A stretch of 44,998 nucleotides of DNA from CAZCVI01 sp964502145. Its GTDB lineage: Bacteria; Acidobacteriota; Aminicenantia; UBA2199. This document shows positions 1-8,992 of this stretch, piece by piece (position 1 is the first letter of the stretch; each line of letters starts with the position of its first letter). The position numbers and the translations under genes were made by a program. The stretch spans positions 1 to 44,998 of the forward strand of contig CAZCVI010000063.1 of assembly GCA_964502145.1 (NCBI GenBank), read 5' to 3'. Under the pieces are notes generated by a model, which had not been told where the DNA came from, did no database searches, and worked only from the letters and a program-made list of their open reading frames with translations.

Positions 1-85
1 AATTGGCGAAAACCAATCCAAATAAAGTTGCGCGATAGTTGGCGGTGAATTCAGGGAATAACACGGGCCTTTTTTTGATGTCCAT
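1..85 (-). CDS. N-terminus of an unidentified divergent gene (partial)
   Basis: On the minus strand an ATG at 85-83 opens 28 codons without a stop up to the window edge. The peptide starts MDIKKRPVLFPEF and becomes hydrophobic near the edge (ATLFGLVFAN). The composition looks like a real N-terminus and it is divergent from argS, but there is no clear ribosome binding site and too little sequence to name a family. It could be chance. Confidence 0.35.
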   Translation of the reverse strand, partial: MDIKKRPVLFPEFTANYRATLFGLVFAN

Positions 86-89
86 TTGA

Positions 90-98
90 TGGTATAAT
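90..98 (+). promoter_or_regulatory. Extended -10 promoter element for argS
   Basis: TG-G-TATAAT at 90-98 is a perfect extended -10 hexamer, about 55 bases before the argS ATG. No good -35 hexamer sits at the usual distance, only a T-rich run, which is tolerated for extended -10 promoters. A GAGGA ribosome binding site follows near 142-146. Confidence 0.5.
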
Positions 99-154
99 GG
101 AATGGCTGCATATTATCAGATAAAATAAAATAGCATCATAATGAGGATAGAACC

Positions 155-2104
155 ATGAAACATTTGCAAAACGATTTACAAGAGAAACTGTATGAATGGC
201 TGAAGAAGGATTTTCAAATAACCCGGGAAGACATCCAGTTTTCCATTCCTCCTAACCGCAGTTTTGGCGATCTCTCTACTCCCGTTCCCTTTGTACTGGC
301 CAAGAGACATAAAGAAAAACCGTTTGTGATAGCCAATAAAATGATTGAGGCTTTTTCTGGAAAATTGGACATGGTGGCGGATATTAAAGTGGCAGGTGGT
401 GGATTCTTGAATTTTTTCTTTAAACCTGGCTTTCTATGGAACTATCTGACGGCAAAAATGCAACAACCGCTTCCCACCAAGGGTATTAAAATGGTAGTGG
501 AACATACCAGCATTAATCCTAATAAATCGGCGCACATCGGCCATTTAAGAAACGCTTGTCTGGGAGACACCCTGGTCAAAACTCTGGAGTACCTGGGCTA
601 TGATGTGGAAATTCAAAATTATTTGGACGACACGGGCATCCAAGTGGCTGACGTGGTGTGGGGACTATTGCATTACAAGAAGCTATCATTCGACGATATT
701 AAAAATATTCCCAATCTGGCCTCGCACCTCTGGTATCTCTACCCTGAAGTCAGTCGCTTATTCACGGAAAATGAAGAAGCGAAAAAAAGCCGCGATGAGG
801 TGCATAAAAAAATCGAGGAAAAACATAACCCGGAATACGATGTCAGTACCTATGTAGCGGAAGAAGTTTTAAAAGACCATATCCGGGTAATGAATATTCT
901 GGGCATTCGTTACCACCTGTTGGTCCGGGAAAGTGATATCATCGCGCTTGATTTTTTTACCGCGGCCCGCGCTTTAATGGAGCAAAAAGAGGTGCTGTAC
1001 GCCTCGGAAGACCCAGAAAAAAAAGGGTGCCTGGTGATTAAATACGAAAAAGAAAACATCGAAAAAATCATCATCCGTTCCAACGGCACAATTACCTATA
1101 TTGGCAAAGATATCGCCTATACGCTCTGGAAAGTGGGCTTGTTTCAACGGGATTTTTATTACCGTGAATTTTATGCCTATCCAGAAGATAACAAATCCAT
1201 AGCTAACGAACCCAAAAATAACCAAAAAATCTATATCACTGACTTTAACCCCAATCCCCAGGCCTATCATTTCGGTGGCGGGGAAAGTGTTTATAATGTT
1301 ATAGATGTGCGGCAATCCTATTTACAGAACATTATCTCCCAAATATTGGGTCCCCTCAGTCCGGCCAATCATCCGCACAAATTCATTCATTTTTCCTATG
1401 AAATGGTAGCGTTGACCCCGCGTTGTGTCAAAGAAATGGGATTTACCCTGTCCGAGGAAGACGCGCAGAAAACCTACGTGGAAGTTTCCGGCAGGAAAGG
1501 AATTGCAGTGAAAGCGGACGACCTGATTGACCAATTGATACAAAAATCATTGACCGAAGTTCAAACTCGCAACCCGGATTTATCCAAAACTTCCGCCGAA
1601 ACGATTGCCAAAGACATTGCTATTGCCGCGTTACGTTATTTTATGATTAAATTCGGTTCCAATTCAGTGATTGCCTTTGATTTTAAGGATGCCCTCTCTT
1701 TTGAAGGTGATACGGGTCCTTACTTGCAATATACGATGGTTCGGCTCAACAGTATTTTGAAAAAACTGGATGAAAGCGGGTTTGTTTATGATCGCAAAGA
1801 CACGCTTCTGGATAGTACGCAGTTGGATAAAGCAGAACATGAAAAATCGTATGAACTCCTCTTGGAACTGTCAATGATGGAACTACAAGTGGAATTGGCC
1901 CTGAATAACCATGAACTCTCACTAATTACCAATTATACCTTTGGGTTGTGCCAGAAAATCAACAACTACTACCATCTGTTTCCCATCACTTCCGAAAAGG
2001 ATGAACAATTAAAACGCTTGCGACTGCAAATGGTTCTGCTGGCTAAAGATAGCTTGGGTAAATTGTTGCACATGATGGGTATTCCTACACCGGAAAAAAT
2101 GTAA
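155..2104 (+). CDS. argS: Arginyl-tRNA synthetase
   Basis: Charges tRNA-Arg with arginine in the cytoplasm (class I aminoacyl-tRNA synthetase). The 649-residue protein starts with the ArgRS-specific N-terminal additional domain (about 1-90, ending in GGGFLNFFF). The class I HIGH motif follows at 127-130 inside NPNKSAHIGHLRNA. The second signature is a VSGRKG segment near 443-449 in place of KMSKS; a degenerate KMSKS is common in ArgRS. The helical DALR anticodon-binding domain fills the last 90 or so residues. The start is supported by GAGGA 8 bases upstream and an extended -10 element. The gene appears monocistronic, with over 500 bases to the next gene. Confidence 0.95.
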   Translation: MKHLQNDLQEKLYEWLKKDFQITREDIQFSIPPNRSFGDLSTPVPFVLAKRHKEKPFVIANKMIEAFSGKLDMVADIKVAGGGFLNFFFKPGFLWNYLTAKMQQPLPTKGIKMVVEHTSINPNKSAHIGHLRNACLGDTLVKTLEYLGYDVEIQNYLDDTGIQVADVVWGLLHYKKLSFDDIKNIPNLASHLWYLYPEVSRLFTENEEAKKSRDEVHKKIEEKHNPEYDVSTYVAEEVLKDHIRVMNILGIRYHLLVRESDIIALDFFTAARALMEQKEVLYASEDPEKKGCLVIKYEKENIEKIIIRSNGTITYIGKDIAYTLWKVGLFQRDFYYREFYAYPEDNKSIANEPKNNQKIYITDFNPNPQAYHFGGGESVYNVIDVRQSYLQNIISQILGPLSPANHPHKFIHFSYEMVALTPRCVKEMGFTLSEEDAQKTYVEVSGRKGIAVKADDLIDQLIQKSLTEVQTRNPDLSKTSAETIAKDIAIAALRYFMIKFGSNSVIAFDFKDALSFEGDTGPYLQYTMVRLNSILKKLDESGFVYDRKDTLLDSTQLDKAEHEKSYELLLELSMMELQVELALNNHELSLITNYTFGLCQKINNYYHLFPITSEKDEQLKRLRLQMVLLAKDSLGKLLHMMGIPTPEKM

Positions 2105-2671
2105 ATCGCCACCGCCTAATAATACGAATATAGTGAGGACGAAGTGTAAACTACCTATTTCCATAAATTCGGCATTAATCCTGCAATGAGAGATAAAAGG
2201 GATACCAATTCAAGCTGGAATCAATGGCGGCTGTTCCATATTCTGCCCAAACTGCGTTTTTAACTTTCCATGGAAATATTACTTTTAATAAGGTAGCAGC
2301 ATTAATTAACCCTGATCTATTAATTTTCTTTTTTTTTGATTATCCATCAAACACTTTATTGATGGGGAAAAATCCTCTCCTAGTCGCCGAAAATTTCACA
2401 CTATTTCCAGTGCATCACCAGAGATTTGCACTTGACATTCCCCCATAATTGATTTAAATTAATAATTTGTTATAGTATCTTGTGGATGGTTGTAGTATAT
2501 GAACACAAAAAAACATGGTATTAAAAGAATGGCTTGTTTGCACAGTCAATCCCAATGCACACTGGTTTCAGATTCATTTTTTTTAGCCATTAAATCTTTG
2601 TTGTGTGTACTATGCTCCAACTCATACAGACGTAACAAAATTAAAAATATCAATTAAAAAGGAGGTTTTGC
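2105..2671. other. 567-base gap with no convincing gene
   Basis: AT-rich spacer after argS. A 74-codon open frame at 2224-2448 (+) has no ribosome binding site and no recognisable content. A perfect 7-bp stem (CCATCAA/TTGATGG, 2344-2365) has no T-tract after it and is not a good terminator. Promoter-like hexamers lie at its right end (see 2432-2476). Confidence 0.6.
2432..2476 (+). promoter_or_regulatory. Putative promoter(s) for the 2672 gene
   Basis: TTGACA at 2432-2437 is followed after 17 bases by TAAATT (2455-2460). A second pair, TTGATT (2449-2454) and TATAGT (2471-2476), overlaps it with a 16-base spacer. Either would leave a leader of roughly 190 bases before the ATG at 2672. Confidence 0.35.
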
Positions 2672-3319
2672 ATGAACAAAGTTAAAGTTGGAGTGGTGAC
2701 CGTATTTGTTTTATTAATGTTATTCGGTGCGCAGCATCTGTCGGCATTATTTGTGCTGAATGATGGTGGCCGCGGTTGGCGTAGCGATAATCAACCTGTA
2801 ACCCAGATTGATAATTCCATCGTGGATGGAGCTTCTTCTTTTCTGAAAGCCCATGCCGAAGTCTTGCTGTTTTTGAATAAAATCGAATTGGCCAATTCCA
2901 CCGGTTTGGATTACGTGGAATTACAAAAGAATCTGGATGTTGCCATCATGCACATGGAAAATGCCAGGATTGCCTACTTGGAATTAAAAACCATCGCTAA
3001 TGAATCACCCTATAATCCCAGCGCCATCAAAAATCTCAAAAAATTCAATTATAAGGAATATGAAACCACCAATGGTTTAAATCCTTTTATTTTTGAAAAA
3101 GTGGTACAGTATCTCAAGGTAGGGAATATCCGCGGTGTTTTTAACCAATTTTATGTAGAAGTAGGCACGATTTTAACCCAGCTCTATGATTTAAAAGCGG
3201 CGGTCGTTGCCCGCTCCATTCCCGAGGTGGCAAAAATGTGGCGGCTCAATCAGTCTATTTCGGATACCCAATTTTTCGGACAGTATGCTGCCGAAATATT
3301 TGCAACGCTGGAAAATTAA
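2672..3319 (+). CDS. Secreted/membrane-anchored hypothetical protein
   Basis: Not recognised as a named family. The 215-residue protein starts with a signal peptide or N-terminal anchor (MNKVKVGVVTVFVLLMLFGA, then HLSALF). The rest is mostly helical and hydrophilic, with alternating Leu/Ile suggesting a helical bundle in the periplasm. A strong AAGGAGG lies 6 bases before the ATG. The permease gene starts 18 bases after its stop, so the two are probably one operon and this could be an accessory subunit of the transporter. That role is inferred from position only. Confidence 0.75.
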   Translation: MNKVKVGVVTVFVLLMLFGAQHLSALFVLNDGGRGWRSDNQPVTQIDNSIVDGASSFLKAHAEVLLFLNKIELANSTGLDYVELQKNLDVAIMHMENARIAYLELKTIANESPYNPSAIKNLKKFNYKEYETTNGLNPFIFEKVVQYLKVGNIRGVFNQFYVEVGTILTQLYDLKAAVVARSIPEVAKMWRLNQSISDTQFFGQYAAEIFATLEN

Positions 3320-3337
3320 ACGAGTCTGGGAGAAACG

Positions 3338-5197
3338 GTGAGCACATTTAAAGGAATTTTTTCTCTTGAAGCGATGAGGCTATTCAAATTACACAAGGTA
3401 CTCATATTTGTGCTGATCTGTATTCTCCTGGCTTTTTCGATTCAAGACGGTAAGCGCAGCTATAAAACGACCCTGGTCAATTCAAAATTATTCCAAGAAA
3501 CGGAGAAATTTAGGGTAAAGCAATACCTCAATTATACCTATTACGGATGGTACGGGGTAGCGTTGATGTTTGTCCCCGGTTCTTCTGGTGTAATTACCCC
3601 GGGAATATACAACGAATTGAATGCAAACGTGAATTCTGGCGAACGATTAACCATCCACAATCAATTAAAAGGACGAAATCTCTTTGCCGATAATAAGTTC
3701 TACATGGATTTTTCAGGACTAATTATTCTGATGGGTTGCCTCATTTGCTTGACCTACGGATTTGAAGCCGTTTCAAATAAGGAATACTTAATGTTCCTTG
3801 CAAGCCTTTCGAGTCCAACGAGAGTCGTTGCCTCTATCCTGGGAGCCAGAATTATATTGATGACCCTCATTTTCCTGGGAGTTGCCGGTTTTAGTCTCCT
3901 GGTGCTCCTGATGAACGGAATCAATATGTTCAATGTGTATTACCTGTGGTTTCTGGTGACGACTATTTTGATTTTCACTCTTTTCTTGCTCATGGGGGCT
4001 AGTCTCGGGACAATTAAGCATAAAATTACCGGTGTCATCACGTTGTGTGCCGTGTATTTTTTCTTCGTTTTCCTGCTCCCACTGGTGATTATTAAAAGCA
4101 CCCAGTTCAAAGCAGACAGCATTCAATCCTCATATAAAACAGAACTGGAAAACCTCAAGTTGGTCATGCACTTTGAACAAAAGGTGCGAAAAGAGGGGAG
4201 TGATTATTCAGAAACAGCAGGACCTCCATCAGAAAAAACCATTAAGATGGTCAAAGAAATCCTGAATCGCGATGTCATAAAATTTCAGGAACGGGAAGAG
4301 AACACAAAAAATGAGATACTGGGCCGGATTAAATATTATCATGCCCTATCCTCATTTTTCCCTATCTCCTTTTATATCTCGCTGTGCAATGAAATCGGCA
4401 GCAAGGGATACTTGAATTTCATCGACTTCTATTCCTTCTCCCAAAAGCAGAAAGCTCGATTTATCGATTTTTATGTCCGCAAAAAATTCTTCAGCCCATT
4501 AAAATCCAAGGGAATAGAATCCTTCATTAAAGGCAATGAGAATCTGTATTTCTCTAAAAGTCGATTGCCCCGGTATTTTGGCTGGGGATTGGGGTTAATG
4601 GTTCTTTATATTCTGGTACTGGTTTGGGTGGTATTCTACCGGTTCAACAAATTATTGACGCGGGACAGGCAGCCCATCAATAATTTTGCCATCAATATCG
4701 AGTCTGGAAAACTCAATCTGCTACTGACCGGTGATCCTGCCATTCGCCATCACCCCTACAGTTATTTTTCTGGAACAAGCCAGACTCCACCCATCACGAT
4801 AAACGGTAAAGAAGCCAAGGAACTCGGGTTTGTCTATTTACCGAACCCGCAAAACTTTCCAGGTGTAGCCAGAACAACCATTCAAATGGTTTTCCCCGGG
4901 TCAGAAAAATGTAAGAACAAATTTTTCTGGCCAAAACGTGTGGCCCAAAAACCCGCATTGTGGGAAATACTATTTGAGGCTGCGAAAAAAACAGGAAAAG
5001 TAATTATCTTTGATGACTTCTTCGTCTCATTACGAGGTACTGAAATCGAAAAAATCAAACAGGAAATCGCCACCCATGGAATAAACAGTCTCTATATCAC
5101 CAAAAACGAATACATGGCCATTTCTATCGTGGATAATTTGATTTTTTGCACTGAAGACATGAGTGTCGACGAGGTGAGGTTATTCAAAGGCCAATAA
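3338..5197 (+). CDS. ABC-2-type permease with a C-terminal degenerate ABC-ATPase-like domain
   Basis: Membrane protein of 619 residues, starting at GTG 18 bases after the previous stop. The N-terminal two-thirds has the ABC-2 permease layout: a first membrane helix at about 18-36, a long extracytoplasmic loop, a cluster of helices at about 125-250, a second soluble loop (about 255-410) and a last helix near 415-432. From about residue 441 the chain reads like an ABC nucleotide-binding domain without its catalytic parts. GKLNLLLTGDP stands where Walker A should be but lacks GxxGxGKS/T. ITINGKEA and FVYLPNPQNFPG match the usual strand and Q-loop area. VIIFDDFFVSLRG resembles Walker B/D-loop without the catalytic Glu, and ITKNEYMAISIVDNLIF resembles the switch region. 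No LSGGQ is visible. No ATPase gene is next to it. The permease assignment is fairly safe; the dead-ATPase reading is my inference. Confidence 0.75.
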   Translation: MSTFKGIFSLEAMRLFKLHKVLIFVLICILLAFSIQDGKRSYKTTLVNSKLFQETEKFRVKQYLNYTYYGWYGVALMFVPGSSGVITPGIYNELNANVNSGERLTIHNQLKGRNLFADNKFYMDFSGLIILMGCLICLTYGFEAVSNKEYLMFLASLSSPTRVVASILGARIILMTLIFLGVAGFSLLVLLMNGINMFNVYYLWFLVTTILIFTLFLLMGASLGTIKHKITGVITLCAVYFFFVFLLPLVIIKSTQFKADSIQSSYKTELENLKLVMHFEQKVRKEGSDYSETAGPPSEKTIKMVKEILNRDVIKFQEREENTKNEILGRIKYYHALSSFFPISFYISLCNEIGSKGYLNFIDFYSFSQKQKARFIDFYVRKKFFSPLKSKGIESFIKGNENLYFSKSRLPRYFGWGLGLMVLYILVLVWVVFYRFNKLLTRDRQPINNFAINIESGKLNLLLTGDPAIRHHPYSYFSGTSQTPPITINGKEAKELGFVYLPNPQNFPGVARTTIQMVFPGSEKCKNKFFWPKRVAQKPALWEILFEAAKKTGKVIIFDDFFVSLRGTEIEKIKQEIATHGINSLYITKNEYMAISIVDNLIFCTEDMSVDEVRLFKGQ

Positions 5198-5223
5198 AAA
5201 AACAATAAAAAAAATCTAGTAAC

Positions 5224-5304
5224 AAGGGTTTGCCCCGGGTGTTGTGGGGCTGGGCTGATTGTTGTGCATTGCAATTTGCGGCAACACAACCCGGGGCTTA
5301 CCTT
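5224..5304. promoter_or_regulatory. Large imperfect stem-loop between two genes
   Basis: GCCCCGGGT at 5232-5240 pairs with ACCCGGGGC at 5289-5297, and the arms extend imperfectly on both sides (GTTGTG against CACAAC; AAGG against CCTT). The loop of about 45 bases holds a smaller GCATTGCAAT-type structure. It lies between the permease stop (5197) and the next ATG (5327). No strong T-tract follows, so it may be an mRNA-stability or attenuator structure rather than a simple terminator. Confidence 0.45.
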
Positions 5305-5326
5305 TCTTAAAAAACAAGGAAAAAAT

Positions 5327-6001
5327 ATGAATTTCGATTATGATGCCAAACAAAATGATGAACTCCTTATCGAGGAAATAAAAGATCTTCTCAATATCCC
5401 CTTGATGAAAAAAATTATGGTTCATAAGTTTGAAGAGTTAAAACTACTTCTGAGTGAAGATATCGATCATTATAAACAAATCAAGCGACTTCTGCACCCG
5501 AATCTCCATCCTGACTTCTCAGGGAAAACGGAATTCCAGCTTAACCGATTAGGTAAATCACTGTGGATACCTTCCTTCATTCCACCCCAAAAAAATGGTA
5601 AAAATAAATCAGGCAGGGAAATTTCATTGTTGCTTCCCAAGGAATTGATAAATTTTATGGTGAATCAGGGGACTTCTCCTGGTTTGATTGTTTCAAAGCG
5701 GGGGTTTACCCTGGAGGAATTACCTGGCCGTGTTTTTAGCATCTCTTTTGAGCGGTTATCCGATAATTTGATCACCGGTATTGTGGATGAACAGAACAAA
5801 CCGGATTTAAACGCTTCTGCGCCACAAAAAGAACCTTTCAACGCGGATAACAGTGTAGATATGAAAACCCTGCACCGATTTTTTAATTATCTGTTAAAAA
5901 ATAAGGTATTGTACAAAAGATCAATCCTACCGTTTTTATTCATCTGGAAACATCTGATTGATGAACAGCGGGAAAAAGCAGTATCGGTGGTGGAAGAGTA
6001 A
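5327..6001 (+). CDS. Hypothetical protein
   Basis: 224 residues, no family recognised. The ATG at 5327 is preferred over in-frame codons further upstream (open from 5264), because those would lie inside the stem-loop and AAGGA precedes 5327. The N-terminal half is charged and helical (MNFDYDAKQNDELLIEEIKDLL). The middle contains REISLLLPKELINFMVNQ and a stretch ending in GRVFSISFERL. The C-terminus is basic and aromatic (HRFFNYLLKNKVLYKRS). There is no signal peptide or membrane helix, so it is probably cytoplasmic. It ends tail-to-tail 21 bases from the permease-HMA gene on the other strand. Confidence 0.6.
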   Translation: MNFDYDAKQNDELLIEEIKDLLNIPLMKKIMVHKFEELKLLLSEDIDHYKQIKRLLHPNLHPDFSGKTEFQLNRLGKSLWIPSFIPPQKNGKNKSGREISLLLPKELINFMVNQGTSPGLIVSKRGFTLEELPGRVFSISFERLSDNLITGIVDEQNKPDLNASAPQKEPFNADNSVDMKTLHRFFNYLLKNKVLYKRSILPFLFIWKHLIDEQREKAVSVVEE

Positions 6002-6022
6002 ACGCCTGAATTTAACAGTCTT

Positions 6023-7297
6023 TTAAACGGGACTATACCCTTCTTCTTTGATTCGGTTGACAATGATTTCCCTGGACGCGTCGGTTTCAACGGTCACATC
6101 TTTGTTGTTCAGGTCAATGGAAACCGATTGAATTTCCGGCATTTGTTCTAGGGCTTTGGTGATTCTCATCTTGCAGTGTTGGCAAGTCATGTCTGGGACA
6201 TGGATAGTGTGAATCGTTTTATTGGTCATATTGTTTCTCCTGTGGAATAAGCTTAATCCAATTAAATCGTATTTGGAATTCAAAAATAAAAATGCCATGA
6301 TAATGGCGCAACTGATTTTGATAAATTCGGGCAATTGTGCTTCCTCGCCCGCAATAACGGCCCCGATCCCCATCACCCCGCTGGCCACCAGCGCATCCAA
6401 GAGCACCCCCAGTACCACACTGGCTACAATAATGGAAAGGATATAAAAAAAAGCCACCTGTTTACCCATTTTTTTATAGACAAAGGCGATAGTGACCGAG
6501 TTTGTGGCGGGCCCGGCGATCAAGAATGCCAACGCGGCGCCCGGCAAAACACCCTTGGCAATCAACGCGGCTGCAATAGGAATGGAACCGGTGGCGCACA
6601 CGTACAGGGGAATGGAAATCAATAATATCATCACATAATTAAGCAACGGACTACCCAGCAAATACTTGGCCCCAAAATCGGCAGGAACCAAAGAGGAAAT
6701 TGCCCCGCCTATCACCACCCCGACCAGCAACGTTTTGAATATTTCCTCGGGGATCACGTTAAAACCATAAACCAAAATCTCTTTGACCAGTCCTTTTTTA
6801 GATTTAATCCCCGGGGCGGTTTTGGTGTTGGAACAATTGCGGGGTTTGGACTTGGATAATTGGGCGGCAGGTGTCTCTTCTTTTTCGTCATCCATAAAAT
6901 GGGTGATGATGCCCACGAGGACACCGGAAAAGAAAGAGGCGATGGGTCTGAACAGGGCATAAATTGGTCCCATCAGCGCATAGGTAGCCAAAATGGAATC
7001 CACACCGCTGGAAGGGGTGGACACCAGGAAGGCCATGGTGGCGCTCTTGGATGCACCATCCCGGCGCAACGACTCGGCCAGCGGAATAACCGCGCAAGAG
7101 CACACGGGCAAAGGGATACCAAAAATGGCTGCTTTTATGATCGATACCCACCCGCTACGTGCGAAATGGCGGCGGATATATTTTTCCCCCAGAAGAGTGT
7201 GCAATAGACCTGCAAAAAAAAAGCCCAGCAGTAAATAAGGACTCATCTCGATAAATAAACGCAACGTTTCCCTGGCGAAGTTTCCCAATAGTTCCAT
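6023..7297 (-). CDS. SO_0444-type Cu/Zn efflux permease with C-terminal heavy-metal-associated domain
   Basis: Predicted inner-membrane metal exporter of 424 residues. The N-terminal part is a multi-helix permease (about 8-10 helices) with the characteristic C-S-C at 66-68 (PLPVCSCAVIPLAESL), followed by GASKSATMAFLVSTPSSGVD. A hydrophilic loop separates the two helix bundles. The second bundle carries CATGSIPIAAALIAKG and AGPATNSVTI. The last 65 or so residues form a heavy-metal-associated domain with MTCQHC near 370-375, a fold that binds Cu(I) or Zn(II). The ATG at 7297 has GAGGTG 4 bases upstream and is preferred to a TTG at 7321. It lies 80 bases after nifU on the same strand, probably the last gene of the nifS-nifU operon. 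Confidence 0.85.
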   Translation of the reverse strand: MELLGNFARETLRLFIEMSPYLLLGFFFAGLLHTLLGEKYIRRHFARSGWVSIIKAAIFGIPLPVCSCAVIPLAESLRRDGASKSATMAFLVSTPSSGVDSILATYALMGPIYALFRPIASFFSGVLVGIITHFMDDEKEETPAAQLSKSKPRNCSNTKTAPGIKSKKGLVKEILVYGFNVIPEEIFKTLLVGVVIGGAISSLVPADFGAKYLLGSPLLNYVMILLISIPLYVCATGSIPIAAALIAKGVLPGAALAFLIAGPATNSVTIAFVYKKMGKQVAFFYILSIIVASVVLGVLLDALVASGVMGIGAVIAGEEAQLPEFIKISCAIIMAFLFLNSKYDLIGLSLFHRRNNMTNKTIHTIHVPDMTCQHCKMRITKALEQMPEIQSVSIDLNNKDVTVETDASREIIVNRIKEEGYSPV

Positions 7298-7377
7298 GAT
7301 CACCTCAAGAGAGTATCCCAATCAACATGGGCCAGCCCAATTCAAGGTGGCCCACGGTTTTACTCGGTCAGTTTAAA

Positions 7378-7755
7378 TCAGGCGACATTCAGCCGTTTGT
7401 GATAATCCTCGATGGCGGCTTTGATACCTTCTTCTGCCAGCAGAGAACAGTGCATCTTTTCCGGAGGTAGACCATCCAGGGCTTCAGCGACTGCTTTATT
7501 GGTCAACTTTAACGCTTCTTCCACCGGCGAACCCACAATCATATCTATGGCAATCGAACTGGTAGCAATAGCAGCCACACAGCCAAAGGTTTCGTACTTG
7601 GCATCGGTGATTATGCCGTTGTCAACCTTGATATAAATCCACATCACGTCGCCACATTTGGCATTGCCCACTTTTCCAATGCCATCGGCATTTTCGATCT
7701 TTCCATAATTCTTGGTATCACGGAATTTTTCCATTACTTTTTTACTGTAAAGCAT
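7378..7755 (-). CDS. nifU: NifU/IscU-type Fe-S cluster scaffold protein
   Basis: 125-residue scaffold on which Fe-S clusters are assembled from sulfur delivered by NifS. The three conserved cluster cysteines are C34 (NAKCGDVM), C59 (ETFGCVAAIA) and C103 (EKMHCSLL), and the IscU-type Asp (D36) is present. It consists of the N-terminal NifU scaffold domain only, with no ferredoxin or C-terminal Nfu domain. AGGAG precedes the ATG. It lies downstream of nifS with a 52-base gap, so the two are almost certainly co-transcribed. Confidence 0.93.
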   Translation of the reverse strand: MLYSKKVMEKFRDTKNYGKIENADGIGKVGNAKCGDVMWIYIKVDNGIITDAKYETFGCVAAIATSSIAIDMIVGSPVEEALKLTNKAVAEALDGLPPEKMHCSLLAEEGIKAAIEDYHKRLNVA

Positions 7756-7807
7756 TATATTCTCCTCATTAGCGCTACTTTTTTTTATTGATGCTGGGAA
7801 GCATCGG

Positions 7808-8974
7808 TTATTTATGGTTCCAGAAAGGTGATATCATGCGCAGTCTTTGAATCACGGGTGGTAATGTCGCCAGCAGATCGGTGACATCTTCCTCGGTGTT
7901 GTATTTTCCCAGGCTGATTCGTAAACTTCCATGGGCATCTTCATGTTTCAAGCCAATGGCGAGAAGAACATGGGATGGCTCCAACGAACGCGACGAACAA
8001 GCGGAACCGGAAGAAAGGCAAAAATTCTCACCATCCAACATGGCCAGAATAGATTCCCCTTCAATATATTTTATCGAAACATTCAACGTATTGTACAGAC
8101 CGTGGGCGGGATCACCGTTGATTAAAATTTCCGGGATCGAATTGGAGATACCCAGGAGAATTTTATCCCTGAGTGGTCTTAATTTTTGTTCTTCCGCCGC
8201 CATTTCCGCCCCTGCTAATTCAGCGGCTTTACCCAGCCCGATAATTCCCGGCACATTCTCCGTGCCCGCACGTAAACCGCGTTCATGACCACCGCCAAAA
8301 ATCAGTGGCTCAATTTTTACACCGCGTTTTAAATACAACACGCCCATACCCTTGGGTCCATATATTTTATGGCCAGAAAAAGTCAGCATGTCCACACCCA
8401 GTGCTTTCACATCGACGGGGATTTTGCCGGTAGATTGGACGGCGTCGGTATGAAAAAGCACGCCTTTTTCATGGGCGATTTCTACCAGTTCCCGCAATGG
8501 TTGTAGGATGCCGATTTCATTGTTGGCATGCATGATGGAGACCAGGATGGTATTGGTTTTGATACTCTTCCGAAGCTCATCGGGGCGCACGTATCCTTTC
8601 CCATCTACTGGCAAATAGGTGATTTCATACCCTCTTTCTCCCAGGAATTCGCAGGCTTTCAGAACTGCCGGATGTTCGATAGCGGAAGTAATAATATGAT
8701 TGCCCTTGTCCTTCCATTTTGAGGCGGTTCCCAGGACAGCCAAATTGTCTGATTCGGTTCCACCACCTGTAAAGAAAATTTCGCGGGCATCCGCATGAAT
8801 CAGGTGCGCTACTTTCTCGCGGGCAGTTTCAATCGCAGCCGCTGCCTCGCCTGCCTCGCGGTAAAACGAGGAGGGATTGTGAAAATTATTAGAAAAAAAA
8901 GGTTGCATTGCTTCTACTACCCTGGGGTCTGCCGGGGTGGTTGCATTATAGTCAAAATATCGTTTGATCTCCAT
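7808..8974 (-). CDS. nifS: Cysteine desulfurase (NifS/IscS type)
   Basis: PLP enzyme that takes sulfur from cysteine, leaving alanine, and hands it to the NifU scaffold. In the 388-residue protein the N-terminal FDYNATTPADP, the His stacking on PLP (H101 in EHPAVL), the HTDAVQSTGK segment and the PLP-binding Lys (K203 in SGHKIYGPKG) are all present. The catalytic loop is SSGSACSSRS with C326. The ATG at 8974 is chosen because GGAGG sits 5 bases upstream; an in-frame codon at 9013 would lie inside the promoter. It is the first gene of the operon nifS-nifU-permease. Confidence 0.95.
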   Translation of the reverse strand: MEIKRYFDYNATTPADPRVVEAMQPFFSNNFHNPSSFYREAGEAAAAIETAREKVAHLIHADAREIFFTGGGTESDNLAVLGTASKWKDKGNHIITSAIEHPAVLKACEFLGERGYEITYLPVDGKGYVRPDELRKSIKTNTILVSIMHANNEIGILQPLRELVEIAHEKGVLFHTDAVQSTGKIPVDVKALGVDMLTFSGHKIYGPKGMGVLYLKRGVKIEPLIFGGGHERGLRAGTENVPGIIGLGKAAELAGAEMAAEEQKLRPLRDKILLGISNSIPEILINGDPAHGLYNTLNVSIKYIEGESILAMLDGENFCLSSGSACSSRSLEPSHVLLAIGLKHEDAHGSLRISLGKYNTEEDVTDLLATLPPVIQRLRMISPFWNHK

Positions 8975-8992
8975 AGTTTCCTCCAAAGGGTC

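Noticed and set aside
974..1543. Minus-strand open frames within argS
   Set aside because: They are antisense shadows of a clear argS reading frame, with no independent support.
2344..2365. Terminator hairpin after argS
   Set aside because: The perfect 7-bp stem is AT-rich, lies 240 bases after the stop codon, and is followed by G and A rather than T.
2224..2448. 74-codon gene after argS
   Set aside because: No ribosome binding site, no recognisable content, and it runs into the promoter-like region of the next gene.
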